From Polyangiaceae bacterium (GTDB taxonomy: Bacteria; Myxococcota_A; Polyangia; Polyangiales; Polyangiaceae): a DNA stretch of 64,000 nucleotides. The translations under genes and the position numbers were made by a program. Below are positions 9,388 through 18,232 of this stretch, one piece after another (positions within the stretch are counted from its first letter, which is position 1; the number at the start of each line of letters is the position of its first letter). Under the pieces are notes generated by a model, which had not been told where the DNA came from, ran no database searches, and was given only the letters and a program-made list of their open reading frames with translations. Where the stretch lies: the NCBI GenBank assembly GCA_016715885.1, contig JADJXL010000026.1, forward strand, positions 124,001 to 188,000, in the 5' to 3' direction.

Positions 9388-10395
9388 ATGGCAGTCAAGA
9401 TCACGGTGCGGCAAGCCGACGCGCTCGAACAAGAGGCGGACAGGCTTGCCGCACGTGCTTTGGAGACATCGAAGACCGCGGAAGCGTCGCTGGTCTTCGA
9501 CATGCCACGGATCTTCATCGGTCGAGGGGAAGGGTCGGAGCTGCGCCTGCCCGATCCGAGCGTCAGCGCGCGACACGCATCGCTCCGCCAGCGTGGGAAC
9601 GAGCTAGTGATCGTGGACGAAGGCAGCACGAATGGAACAGCGCTCGATTCGGTGCTGCTCGCGCCGCAATCACCACGCGTCGTGCGCTCCGGCGACTTGG
9701 TTCGCGTAGGCCGTGTGTGGCTGGAAATTCGGATCGATCCGCTGCTGGTTGCGAACGCAACTCCAGCGGCCTCCAAAGCGTTGGCGCTCGGGCTCATCAC
9801 GCGTGCACTCGCAACACAAGGCGAAGACGGCGGCCCGAAGCTCGTGGTGTCCGAAGGTCCCGATGCCGGCAAGTTGCTCGACATCGGTGACGCATCGCGG
9901 CGCTACGTCGTGGGACGTGCGCCCGATGTGGACTTGGTGCTCGACGACGAAAGTGCAGCACGAAGACACGTCGAGATCGGCATCAAGGGCGATTCGTTGC
10001 TGGTCAAAGATCTTGGATCGAACACGGCGTCCCTCGAAGGCGCGGTTCTCGGACAAACCGACGCACCTTGGCGCGTCGGACAGAAGTTGCAGCTTGGCAA
10101 GAACGTCGTGGTCTTCGAGTACCCCGCGGCGGTCGCGCTGGCAGAGTTGTCCCGATGCGCGGACGAAGTCATGCAGCCGGGCGATGCGCCACCGTGCCCT
10201 CGAACGGAAAGCGACGCGACCCCTGCCCCGCCCGAATCATCCGAATCCGAACCGATCCAGCCGATGCCTCGATCCTCGCAACCAACCGCGGCGGCCGATA
10301 CGAGCTGGAGCATCACGGATGCGCTCGTCTTTCTATTCGCCGCCGCCGTGCTCGTCCTGAGCATCGTCGGCTTCATGTGGCTCATTCGCCACTGA
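9388..10395 (+). CDS. Double-FHA-domain protein with C-terminal membrane anchor
   Basis: This 335-residue protein has two forkhead-associated domains, which bind phosphothreonine. The first (about residues 38-115) shows the GR, SxxH and NG landmarks in IGRGEGSELRLPDPSVSARH and DEGSTNGT. The second (about 155-245) shows VGRAPDVDLVLDDESAARRH followed by DLGSNTAS, where the usual NG is altered. A Pro/Ser/Glu-rich linker leads to one membrane helix (ALVFLFAAAVLVLSIVGFMW) at the extreme C-terminus, making it a tail-anchored cytoplasmic reader. It probably reads Ser/Thr-kinase phosphorylation, and its position right after an MCP suggests it recruits or modulates that receptor. That link is inference from context. 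Confidence 0.85.
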   Translation: MAVKITVRQADALEQEADRLAARALETSKTAEASLVFDMPRIFIGRGEGSELRLPDPSVSARHASLRQRGNELVIVDEGSTNGTALDSVLLAPQSPRVVRSGDLVRVGRVWLEIRIDPLLVANATPAASKALALGLITRALATQGEDGGPKLVVSEGPDAGKLLDIGDASRRYVVGRAPDVDLVLDDESAARRHVEIGIKGDSLLVKDLGSNTASLEGAVLGQTDAPWRVGQKLQLGKNVVVFEYPAAVALAELSRCADEVMQPGDAPPCPRTESDATPAPPESSESEPIQPMPRSSQPTAAADTSWSITDALVFLFAAAVLVLSIVGFMWLIRH

Positions 10396-10404
10396 AGCGC
10401 CGCA

Positions 10405-12750
10405 TCAACGCGCTTTCTTCGGCTTGCCCGCCTGTTTCTTGATCGTTTTGGTCTTCGTTTTCGTGGTGCTCTTCTCTGGGCGAGCTGTGCGAGAAGGTTT
10501 GTCGGGTACGGTTGACCTGGTTTTTTTCGTGCGACGCTTCGGTTTGTCGCTCGCAAACCGCGCACGCTCGTCGTCCTCGCCGGCGCCCTCTTCGTCGTCT
10601 GCGCGGAGGACACGTTTGGCCACGACCAAACGCCGCAAAACCAAGGCGTCCTCGATCTGCACGAGCATCGTGTCGCCAAACGTGATGCGTTCGCCGCTGC
10701 GACCTCCCACGACGTACAGGCCGGTCTCGTCGAGCGCGTAGCTGTCATTTCCGAGCGACTCGAAACGCACCATCACATCGACGAACGGGTGCTCGAGCGT
10801 GACGAACACGCCGGAGCCCACGAGCCCCGTAACGACGCCCTCGTGAATGGAACCCGTGAGCGACCGCATGTAGAGCGCGCGGTAGAGATCGACCACCTCC
10901 CGCTCGACCTCCATGCCTTTTCGTTCGCAGTCGGATGCCGTCGTCGCAGCAAGGCGCAGTCGTTCCGCGGCTTCATCGCTTTCGTCGACGGGCTCACGAC
11001 GAAGCATGGCGCGAACGGCTCGATGAACGATGAGGTCCGGGTATCGACGAATGGGCGACGTGAAGTGCAGATACGCGCTCGATGCGAGACCAAAATGGCC
11101 CACGTTCACGACGTCGTACTGCGCCTGCTTCATCGCTCGAAGCAGGAGCGAATGGAGCACTTGTTTGCGCGGATGAACGCTGATGCGTTTCAAGAACGTC
11201 GCGAGACGTTTTGGATCGGAAGCATCTTCCGGTTCGAAGGCGACATCGAGCACCGTGCACATCGCGACGAAGCGTTCGAGCCGCGTCGGATCCGGCGGCG
11301 CGTGGCAACGAAAGATCGCGGGAACCGTGCGCGACGTGAGCTGCTGCGCCACGGTCTCGTTGGCAAGGAGCATCAGCTCTTCGACGATTTGGTATGCCTT
11401 CTTGATTCCCGGATCCTGCGCGCGTTTGACGACATCGATCGGCGCGCCCGTATCCGGTTCGAGCACCACTTTTGCTTCGGGCAAATCGAAGTCGAGCGCT
11501 CCACGACGAAGCCGCCGCGCTCGAAGTAGACGCGTCAGCTCGTACATCACGACGAGGTCTTCGCGCATGGCTTCGGCTGCTTCGCTTTTCGCGCCTTCCT
11601 TGACGAGCCCGAGCGCACGAGCAACTCCGCCGTAGGTGAGCTTCGCACGCGAGCGCATGAAGCCTTCGAACAGACGCGCCTTCGTCACGTGTGCGGTCGC
11701 ATCGAGGTCGATCTCCACGCACAGGCACAAGCGAAGAACATGCGGCAGGAGCGAACACAGATGTGACGACAACGCTCGCGGCAGCATGGGAATGGCTCGA
11801 TCGGGCAGGTAGATCGAGTTGCCGCGTTGCATTGCGTTGTCGTCGAGCGCCGTTCCTGGTCGCACGTAATGCGAAACATCGGCGATCGCGACCCAGACTC
11901 GATACGTACCGTCGTCGTTACGCACGACCGACACGGCGTCGTCGTGGTCGCGAGCATCTTCGGGGTCGATCGTCGGAAGCGGCAGGTGCGTCAGGTCTTC
12001 GCGCCCTACGAGCGCTTCTTCGGGTACTTCGGTTCCGTACGCTTGCGCCTCGGCGATGCATGCGGCCGGGTGCTCTTCTTCGATGGATTCGCGCACGAGA
12101 ATCTTCGCGACCTCGACGTTGGGGTCGCCGGGTTCTCCGAGCACGGCTTCGAGCACGCCTTCGGGATTTTCGTCGTGTAGCTCGGGGAAGCGCGTGATCG
12201 TGACGACGGCAGCGCATCCGTCTTCCACGCGGATCATCGATTCCTTGGCGAGCACGATCGGCCCGCGGATGCGCGTGTCATCGGGTTCGAGCCACAAGCT
12301 TCGGCCGCGCTTGCGCACCAAGCCCGCAACGCGCGTGTGCTTGCGTTTGACGATGCGCAACACCTCGCCTTCCGCACCTCGTCGCGACCTCGTGACGATG
12401 CGAATGGCCACCATGTCGCCATGCATCGCTCCACGCAGCCCTTCGGCCGGAATGAAAACATCATCCGCCAAGCCGGCACCCGACACGAACGCGAAACCTC
12501 GCGGGTTGGCGTTGAGGATGCCTATGTGCTCGGTGTGCCGCTCCGTCGGACGGGCCGCTTTTGCGAGACGAAACCGTTGTCCAGCAAGGGCGACGACGCT
12601 TCCATCCCAGCAGAGATCATCGAGCACGCGACGAAGCGCCTCGTAAGCACCTTCTGTCAAGCCGAGCCGCGTGGCGATCTCGTGGATGTGCACGGGTTGG
12701 CTCTGCTGAGCGAGCACATCGGCAACGGCTGCACGTCCGATCTGGGTCAT
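10405..12750 (-). CDS. rnr: Ribonuclease R (RNB-family exoribonuclease)
   Basis: This 781-residue 3'-to-5' exoribonuclease degrades structured RNA. An N-terminal winged-helix region (MTQIGRAAVADVLAQ onward) precedes cold-shock domains and the RNB catalytic domain, whose metal-binding aspartates lie in TIDPEDARDHDDAVSV. RGNSIYLPDRAIPMLP is a further family signature. An S1 domain near the C-terminus (EGVVTGLVGSGVFVTLEH) is followed by a lysine-rich tail, as in other RNase R proteins. ATG 12750 is chosen over 12774 because the family N-terminus begins there. It is divergent from the VKOR-DsbA gene (173-base gap) and convergent with the FHA gene. Confidence 0.95.
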   Translation of the reverse strand: MTQIGRAAVADVLAQQSQPVHIHEIATRLGLTEGAYEALRRVLDDLCWDGSVVALAGQRFRLAKAARPTERHTEHIGILNANPRGFAFVSGAGLADDVFIPAEGLRGAMHGDMVAIRIVTRSRRGAEGEVLRIVKRKHTRVAGLVRKRGRSLWLEPDDTRIRGPIVLAKESMIRVEDGCAAVVTITRFPELHDENPEGVLEAVLGEPGDPNVEVAKILVRESIEEEHPAACIAEAQAYGTEVPEEALVGREDLTHLPLPTIDPEDARDHDDAVSVVRNDDGTYRVWVAIADVSHYVRPGTALDDNAMQRGNSIYLPDRAIPMLPRALSSHLCSLLPHVLRLCLCVEIDLDATAHVTKARLFEGFMRSRAKLTYGGVARALGLVKEGAKSEAAEAMREDLVVMYELTRLLRARRLRRGALDFDLPEAKVVLEPDTGAPIDVVKRAQDPGIKKAYQIVEELMLLANETVAQQLTSRTVPAIFRCHAPPDPTRLERFVAMCTVLDVAFEPEDASDPKRLATFLKRISVHPRKQVLHSLLLRAMKQAQYDVVNVGHFGLASSAYLHFTSPIRRYPDLIVHRAVRAMLRREPVDESDEAAERLRLAATTASDCERKGMEVEREVVDLYRALYMRSLTGSIHEGVVTGLVGSGVFVTLEHPFVDVMVRFESLGNDSYALDETGLYVVGGRSGERITFGDTMLVQIEDALVLRRLVVAKRVLRADDEEGAGEDDERARFASDKPKRRTKKTRSTVPDKPSRTARPEKSTTKTKTKTIKKQAGKPKKAR

Positions 12751-12923
12751 GGGAAAACACGCGCTCCCGGACAATTCGGGTCGCGACTTGGCTGGAGCAA
12801 ACGAATTACGAGCGTCATTGGGTACGAATCGCTACTTGGGCGTACTGTGTGGTTTGGGCTCGTAGCACGTATTGCACCAAGCAGGCTGCGAAAGGCCCGT
12901 GCTTGTGCGAAACATGAGGCGCG

Positions 12924-14084
12924 ATGCGTCTCCTGCCCGTCCTCCTGCTCCGCCTGGCATTGCTCGTGGCGCTCACGGCGTCCACGGCTCTCGTGGTCGA
13001 ATACGCAAACGCGGGCGATCCCGCCTTTTGCGGCGTGCAGTCGGGGTGTTTTGCCGTGCGCACGTCCGGCTACGCGTACCTGTTTGGCTACCTTCCGCTG
13101 CCCGATCTGGGACGTGCTGCGTACGCAGCTCTTTTCGCATTGGCGCTCGTGGCCAAGACACGCCTGCAGCACGCGGTACTTGCTGTTCTGACGGGCCTCG
13201 GAGCTCTCTTTGCGCTCTACCTGCTCTGGCTACAACAGTCGGCGATCGGCGCGTTTTGCGAATGGTGCGTCGCGGTCGATACGTCGGCGATCGTCGCAGC
13301 GATCGCGGCAACTTGGGTGTGGCTGAACGCGCGCAAAGACGAAGCATCGGTGCGTTTGCCCGCGGCACGGGGAGTGACCTTGTCGTGGATCGGTGCCGCC
13401 CTGATTGGCATGGTTGCGCCGTACATTTGGGGGAAATTTCCGAAGGAACCGCCGCTTCCGGAAGCGATCAAAGCCGAGCAAGTCCCGAACAAACTCACGA
13501 TCGTAGGCTTCACGGACTTCGAATGTCCGTTCTGCCGCAAGATGCATCCGGTGATTCACGGCATCGAGGAGCGCTATGAAGGTCGCGTGCGCCTCGTCCG
13601 CAAAATGATGCCGCTTTCGAGTCATCCGGGCGCCGAGCCAGCGGCCCTCGCGTACCTGTGCGCGCCCGAGTCTTTGCGTGAAGCGGTCGCGGACAAACTT
13701 TACAAAGCGCCCACGGACAAACTCACACCCGATGGAACCATCGCGCTCGCGGCGAGTGCCGGTGCCAACGCCACGGCCATGCTGGCGTGCGTGAAGTCAC
13801 CCGAAACGAAGGCGAAACTCGAGGCGGACAAGAAACTCTTCGTCGACCTCGGAGGGCGCGGATTACCGTTCAACTTCGTAGGAAAACGCGTCGTGCTGGG
13901 CTTCAATCCCGAGCGCCTCGAACAAGCCGTGCAATCCGAGCTGAGCGGTCCGCATCCGGCGCTGCCCTTGTGGTCGATGTTTGCCCTCATCGGGGCCGCA
14001 TTTGCGACGGCGATTGGCGTGACGATCGCCGCGGACGTGAGTGCCCGCCGAGACAAGCCTGAAGCAAAAGAACCCGCAGCGTGA
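12924..14084 (+). CDS. VKOR-DsbA fusion disulfide-forming protein
   Basis: This 386-residue membrane protein fuses a vitamin K epoxide reductase domain to a thioredoxin-fold DsbA-like domain. The VKOR part (about residues 1-145) has four or more membrane helices, a loop cysteine pair (FCGVQSGCF) and the quinone-proximal CEWC motif. After another helix comes the DsbA-like part with active-site CPFC in FTDFECPFCRKMHP. A final hydrophobic helix near residues 350-370 adds an unusual C-terminal anchor. Electrons would flow from substrate thiols through CPFC and CEWC to quinone, making the protein a self-contained oxidase for the envelope. This fits an organism that exports many cysteine-containing proteins. 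Confidence 0.9.
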   Translation: MRLLPVLLLRLALLVALTASTALVVEYANAGDPAFCGVQSGCFAVRTSGYAYLFGYLPLPDLGRAAYAALFALALVAKTRLQHAVLAVLTGLGALFALYLLWLQQSAIGAFCEWCVAVDTSAIVAAIAATWVWLNARKDEASVRLPAARGVTLSWIGAALIGMVAPYIWGKFPKEPPLPEAIKAEQVPNKLTIVGFTDFECPFCRKMHPVIHGIEERYEGRVRLVRKMMPLSSHPGAEPAALAYLCAPESLREAVADKLYKAPTDKLTPDGTIALAASAGANATAMLACVKSPETKAKLEADKKLFVDLGGRGLPFNFVGKRVVLGFNPERLEQAVQSELSGPHPALPLWSMFALIGAAFATAIGVTIAADVSARRDKPEAKEPAA

Positions 14085-14150
14085 TGCCAGCCTTTTGCTG
14101 ACTTCGAGGATCGGGCTCCCGCACGACGCCCGAACGTGCAACACTCCGAC

Positions 14151-15401
14151 ATGGAAAAGGAAACGACGGAAGCAGGCAGCTCGACCACGCTGCCTTTGGA
14201 GTTCTTCCAGCAACTGCCGAAGACGGATCTGCACGTTCACCTCGACGGATCGCTTCGGCTGGAAACCATCATCGATTTAGCGCGAAAGCAGAACGTCGAG
14301 CTGCCTTCGCGAGATCCCGTCGAGCTGCGCAAATCGATGCGGCTCGGCCAAAACACCGGCTCGCTCGTCGAGTACCTCAAGGCGTTCGACGTCACGCTGC
14401 GCGTCTTGCAGACGGAGGAAGCGCTGTATCGATGCGCGTACGAGCTTGCCGAAGACGCGGCGCGTGAGAACGTGAAGTACATGGAAGTGCGCTACTCGCC
14501 GATGCTGCACACGCGGCGCGGCCTGAAGCTCACGAGCGTCGTCGAAGCGGTGCTCGCGGGGTTGCGCGCGGCGCACGAGGAGCTCGGCGTCGAGAGTGCC
14601 GTGATCGTGTGCGGCATTCGCAACATCTCGCCGCACTCGTCGCTGGAAATGGCGGAGCTCGCCGTGGCGTACAAGAACCGCGGCGTCGTTGGATTCGACT
14701 TGGCGGGCGCTGAATACGACAACCCGGCCAAGCATCACAAAGCAGCGTTTCAGCTCGTTCGCGACAACAACATCAACTGCACGATCCACGCGGGCGAGGC
14801 GTACGGGCCTGAATCCATCGCCCAGGCGATTCACGTCTGCGGCGCGCATCGCATCGGCCATGGGTGTCGCCTTCGCGAAAACGGTGACCTCTTGCACTAC
14901 GTCAACGACCATCGCATCCCGCTGGAAGCGTGTCCGTCGTCGAACGTGCAAACGGGCGCCGTACGAAGCCTCGCATCACACCCGCTCAAGTTCTACTACG
15001 ACCTCGGGCTGCGCGTGACGGTGAACACGGACAACCGTCTCGTCACGGATACTACGGTTTCGAACGAACTGTGGATCTGCCATGCGAAGATGGGAATGGC
15101 GTTGCCCGACATCAAGTCGATCATCGTTTCGGGCTTCAAGAGCGCGTTCATGCCGTTTCACATCAAGCAGTCCTATTTGCGCCGCTGCACGGAAGAGCTC
15201 GAGCGGTTCTTGCCCGACGGGCGGATTCTGCCGTCGTCGCCACAGCCCTCGGAAACGTCGCAGCGACGTGGCACGGACGCTTGGTCTCCGCGAGACAGCG
15301 GCCCGGCGATGATGCTAAGCAGCTTGGATCCGGTGGATTTGTGCCCGGACGACGCAGCGCCGTCGTCGGTCGATCGCGCAATCACGAGCAGTGCGAATTA
15401 G
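14151..15401 (+). CDS. add: Adenosine deaminase
   Basis: This 416-residue enzyme hydrolyses adenosine to inosine and ammonia in purine salvage. The zinc ligands are visible as HVH in TDLHVHLDGS (H28, H30), the HAGE motif with catalytic glutamate, IGHGCRL, and the aspartate in VTVNTDNRL. Having NTDN instead of the commoner NTDD is, from general knowledge, typical of the actinobacterial-type branch. Start ATG 14151 is favoured over in-frame GTG 14136. The tail after about residue 360 is Ser/Pro-rich and poorly conserved. A sensor kinase gene begins 10 bases after the stop, so the two may be co-transcribed although their functions look unrelated. Confidence 0.93.
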   Translation: MEKETTEAGSSTTLPLEFFQQLPKTDLHVHLDGSLRLETIIDLARKQNVELPSRDPVELRKSMRLGQNTGSLVEYLKAFDVTLRVLQTEEALYRCAYELAEDAARENVKYMEVRYSPMLHTRRGLKLTSVVEAVLAGLRAAHEELGVESAVIVCGIRNISPHSSLEMAELAVAYKNRGVVGFDLAGAEYDNPAKHHKAAFQLVRDNNINCTIHAGEAYGPESIAQAIHVCGAHRIGHGCRLRENGDLLHYVNDHRIPLEACPSSNVQTGAVRSLASHPLKFYYDLGLRVTVNTDNRLVTDTTVSNELWICHAKMGMALPDIKSIIVSGFKSAFMPFHIKQSYLRRCTEELERFLPDGRILPSSPQPSETSQRRGTDAWSPRDSGPAMMLSSLDPVDLCPDDAAPSSVDRAITSSAN

Positions 15402-15410
15402 AATCGGGGC

Positions 15411-17108
15411 GTGACAGGCCCCGACGAACCAGCCAAAAGCACCCACCCCGACAAACGAGTCCCAGCGGAAGTCCCTGACAAACCAGCAGCGTTGACGATG
15501 GGCCGTACCGAAAGGCGCGTCGTATTCGCGGTGCTCGTCACGGCGGTCATTCCGCTCGTGGCAGCGCTCTTCATGGCGCGCGCGATGGTGGCTCGGGTCA
15601 GTGCTGTCGCCTTTCAGCCTGAATTCGGCGTGCACCTCGACCGAGCGCTCGGGCTGTATGCGGACCTTGCGCGCGTCACGAAGCAATCGATGCGGTACGA
15701 AGCGGATGCCATCGCACTACGTCCGGGTCTCGAACGAGCCGCGCGAGCTTCCGACAAGGGTGCGATCGAAACGGAGTTTGTCGGGGCAATGGCCGAGCAT
15801 GCGTCGCTGGTATCGCTCGCCGTCGAAGCGCCCGATGGTCGTGTCCTGGGGAGGAGAGAACGGGAAAAACCCGTCGATCCGGCCGTAGAACGCGTCTTTA
15901 CCGTGCGAAAGCCGATGGGGGATGCGGTCGATGAAAATGGTTTGTCGCTCGTCGCGACGTTCTCCACGCCAAACGCTCGATTTGCAGAAATGGAGGAGGC
16001 GCAGTCGTTTGTCCAAGCATACCATCAAATTGAAAAGCATCATCGCGAGGAATACGTCGATACGACGTACACGCGGGCTTTCGGGCTGCTCTTTGGTATG
16101 TTGATTCTGCTGGCGGTTGGCGCAGGGCTCGTCGTGGCTCGGCCCGTTGCACGAAAAATTGCGGCGCTCGGAGCAGCCATGCGTCCGGTATCGGCGGGAG
16201 ATCTCACCGTGCGCGTGCACGTCACAGGAGAAGACGAAGTTTCCGACTTGGGGCGCGCATTCAATCGGATGCTGGAGGAGCTCGAGCGAAGCCGGGCACG
16301 CATCGAATTTTTGCGCCGCGTGAGCGAATGGCAAAAGATTGCTCGGCACTTGGCGCATGAAATCAAAAATCCACTGATGCCCATTCAATTGTCGGTGCAG
16401 GAATGCCACCGGCGTTATAGCGGACAAGATGCGGAATATCGCCGCATTTTGCAAACGACGCTCGAAGTGGTCGAAGAAGAAGTGGGCACATTGCGGCGGC
16501 TCGTGGGCGAGTTTTCCAGTTTCGCGCGTTTGCCGCAAGCCGAGCTTGCCAGTGCGGACCTAGGGGAATTTTTGCGCGAACAGCGTGATCATTTTGCCGC
16601 CAGCGCCGAAGGACGCGATGACGAGGCAGCTCTGCTCGGACGGGTCGACCTTCGCTACGACATCCCGGACAAACCATTGCCCACGGTCATCGATCGCGAG
16701 ATGCTGCACCGAGTATTGGTGAACATCGTGCAGAATGCAGCTCAAGCCTTGCGCGATGCAAAAGGGAAAAACCACCAGGGCAAACTGGGAACGATTGCGG
16801 TGTCGGTGAAATCCGACAATGCGACGCACGTCATCGACATCGACGACGATGGCCCCGGCATCGCGCCCGCCGTGCGGGATCAGATTTTCGATCCTTATGT
16901 GACGACCAAACACGACGGAACGGGACTTGGTCTGACGATTGTGAAGAAAATCATCGTCGATCATGGTGGCACGATCGACGCATTGGTTTCGCCGCTCGGG
17001 GGCGCTCGTTTCGAGGTGCGATTGCCTCGGGAAGGCACGCCCGAAGCATTGGCAGCGCTCGATAGGTCCGCGCGGGCGGCGTCAGCGGAGGAATCGGGCG
17101 CGGGGTAG
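15411..17108 (+). CDS. NtrY-like membrane sensor histidine kinase
   Basis: This 565-residue sensor kinase starts at GTG 15411, nine bases after the add stop codon. Membrane helices lie near residues 36-56 and 224-244 and enclose an extracytoplasmic sensor. A HAMP domain (about 245-295) and HisKA with H316 in ARHLAHEIKNPLMPIQ follow. The ATPase domain has LVNIVQNAAQAL, DDDGPGIAP and GTGLGLTIVKKI. It resembles the kinase at 4839-6578 in HEIKNPL type but has a different sensor region. No response regulator is next to it. It converges on the toxin gene vapC. Confidence 0.9.
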   Translation: MTGPDEPAKSTHPDKRVPAEVPDKPAALTMGRTERRVVFAVLVTAVIPLVAALFMARAMVARVSAVAFQPEFGVHLDRALGLYADLARVTKQSMRYEADAIALRPGLERAARASDKGAIETEFVGAMAEHASLVSLAVEAPDGRVLGRREREKPVDPAVERVFTVRKPMGDAVDENGLSLVATFSTPNARFAEMEEAQSFVQAYHQIEKHHREEYVDTTYTRAFGLLFGMLILLAVGAGLVVARPVARKIAALGAAMRPVSAGDLTVRVHVTGEDEVSDLGRAFNRMLEELERSRARIEFLRRVSEWQKIARHLAHEIKNPLMPIQLSVQECHRRYSGQDAEYRRILQTTLEVVEEEVGTLRRLVGEFSSFARLPQAELASADLGEFLREQRDHFAASAEGRDDEAALLGRVDLRYDIPDKPLPTVIDREMLHRVLVNIVQNAAQALRDAKGKNHQGKLGTIAVSVKSDNATHVIDIDDDGPGIAPAVRDQIFDPYVTTKHDGTGLGLTIVKKIIVDHGGTIDALVSPLGGARFEVRLPREGTPEALAALDRSARAASAEESGAG

Positions 17109-17152
17109 GCTCATCATTCAATTGTCATTCGGCCAAACGCCGGATTATTAGC

Positions 17153-17566
17153 CTACAAAGATTTCACTGCAAGCCAATCTTCCACGAGAAGCCCAGCAAT
17201 TGTGCCATCGAGCAGCGCTGCATCGTGGGTAACGAGCGTAGCCCCATGGGCCAACGCAATACTGGCAATAGCCAAATCAAAATCGGATTTCGCGCGCCCA
17301 ATGGTACGCAAGGCGGCCTTGATTTCAGCAAACCGACGCGTCGCAGCTTCATCGAATGGTAACACGGCAAATCGTTCAACAAGACGATCGACTCGCGCCA
17401 CGTTCTCGTTCACCCGACTGGATGCACGCGCACCAAAGTACAATTCGGCGACGGCTGGCGCCGGCAAAACGACGTCCTGCGCGTGCAGCGCCGCCAGCTT
17501 GACTCGCACGAACCCAAGCCCGTTCAGCGCCGCAACCACGATATTCGTATCAAGTGCGTATTTCAC
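17153..17566 (-). CDS. vapC: VapC-family PIN-domain toxin
   Basis: This 137-residue PIN-domain ribonuclease matches the size of VapC toxins. Acidic metal-binding residues are visible in ALDTNIVVA (N-terminus), PAVAELYFGA, SDFDLAIASIA and VTHDAALLDG. The start overlaps the end of the upstream antitoxin gene by four bases (ATGA), the usual translational coupling of toxin-antitoxin pairs. It would cleave tRNA or other RNA when the antitoxin is degraded. The pair may act as a stabilisation element; in a chromosome the role is uncertain. Confidence 0.88.
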   Translation of the reverse strand: MKYALDTNIVVAALNGLGFVRVKLAALHAQDVVLPAPAVAELYFGARASSRVNENVARVDRLVERFAVLPFDEAATRRFAEIKAALRTIGRAKSDFDLAIASIALAHGATLVTHDAALLDGTIAGLLVEDWLAVKSL

Positions 17567-17802
17567 AACGCTGGAGGCTCCCCGCTCCCCCCACGCCGCC
17601 TCTCTTCATCCAGAATGTGCAGCAACTCCTCTGTTGATTCGCCCTCCCACGGCCCGATCTCGCGAAACAAATCTGCCGCGGACGGCGGCGCCTTCACGCG
17701 AATTTCGACGCGAAGGTCGCCAACGACCGCCTCAACCGGATGACCTGGGTCGAGCCGAAGCCGCTGAATGGCCTCTTCCAACGATGTGGCAGTCATGCTC
17801 AT
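17563..17802 (-). CDS. Antitoxin partner of VapC
   Basis: This short protein of 79 residues begins MSMTATSLEEAIQRL. It is placed and sized like a VapB-type antitoxin and overlaps vapC by four bases. The start at 17802 is supported by a purine-rich GAGGA about seven bases upstream on the coding strand. The open frame extends further upstream to 17943, but that extension has different composition. The DNA-binding family is not obvious from the sequence, so the antitoxin call rests mainly on context. Confidence 0.7.
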   Translation of the reverse strand: MSMTATSLEEAIQRLRLDPGHPVEAVVGDLRVEIRVKAPPSAADLFREIGPWEGESTEELLHILDEERRRGGSGEPPAL

Positions 17803-17943
17803 GATGTCCTCGTCACCAAGACTACCTCGTTTCGAGTGGTTGTCTAGATCGGCTGAAGGTGTGACGAAAACGCTGGAAAGCCGCTGTGTTCGCCGATTGC
17901 TGAAAAGCCGACGCCCCCGCCACCCGCGAATGATATCATTCAC
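17803..17943 (-). other. Open extension in a toxin-gene position, possible remnant
   Basis: This 47-codon stretch is open in frame with the VapC-partner antitoxin. It starts with an ATGA overlap with the upstream addiction-module antitoxin, exactly where that antitoxin's own toxin would begin. The sequence (MNDIIRGWRGRRLFSNRR then low-similarity residues) vaguely recalls the first strand and helix of HigB/RelE toxins. It may be a toxin stub fused by deletion to the next module, or chance. Confidence 0.25.
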
Positions 17944-18146
17944 CCGCGGCTACCGCGTGCGGCAGCAAAGATACGCTCGCGGGCCTCAGACCACGGAACT
18001 GGTTTTACCTCGCCCGCATCGATATCCTCTAGGCGCTGCCTTATAACCGCATCCCAGTCCTCCGCAGGCACAGCAGGCTCGGTTGGTTCGTCGAGGCGGT
18101 AGGGCGTACCGCAAAGGGGATATTTCTCCTCACGATCCGATCGCAT
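17940..18146 (-). CDS. Addiction-module antitoxin (PF09720-like), orphan
   Basis: This 68-residue acidic protein ends DAGEVKPVPWSEARERI, the characteristic C-terminal pattern of the putative addiction-module component family (TIGR02574/PF09720). Such antitoxins are normally followed by a RelE/ParE toxin. Here the stop overlaps an ATG by four bases, but only about 47 codons separate it from a VapC-type module and no complete toxin follows. It therefore looks like an orphan antitoxin or the upstream half of a collapsed double module. Confidence 0.7.
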   Translation of the reverse strand: MRSDREEKYPLCGTPYRLDEPTEPAVPAEDWDAVIRQRLEDIDAGEVKPVPWSEARERIFAAARGSRG

Positions 18147-18181
18147 GCAAACACGCTACACCAAGCCGCTCGCTAATGCAA

Positions 18182-18209
18182 AGCGCCCGATGAAAACGCA
18201 TCGGGCGCT
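18182..18209 (-). terminator. Hairpin terminator downstream of yceI
   Basis: The perfect 11-base arms AGCGCCCGATG and CATCGGGCGCT flank a 6-base loop, 24 bases past the yceI stop on the minus strand. A short T-run (TTTGCATT) follows on that strand, so it plausibly ends yceI transcription and insulates the toxin-antitoxin genes. Confidence 0.65.
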
Positions 18210-18232
18210 CGTCCGCAACGTCTATCCGTTCG

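Noticed and set aside
7036..9576. An 846-codon open frame on the minus strand opposite the MCP gene
   Set aside because: It is a shadow of the MCP gene. GC-rich codon bias keeps the antisense frame open, and its product is His/Arg/Leu-rich with no domain.
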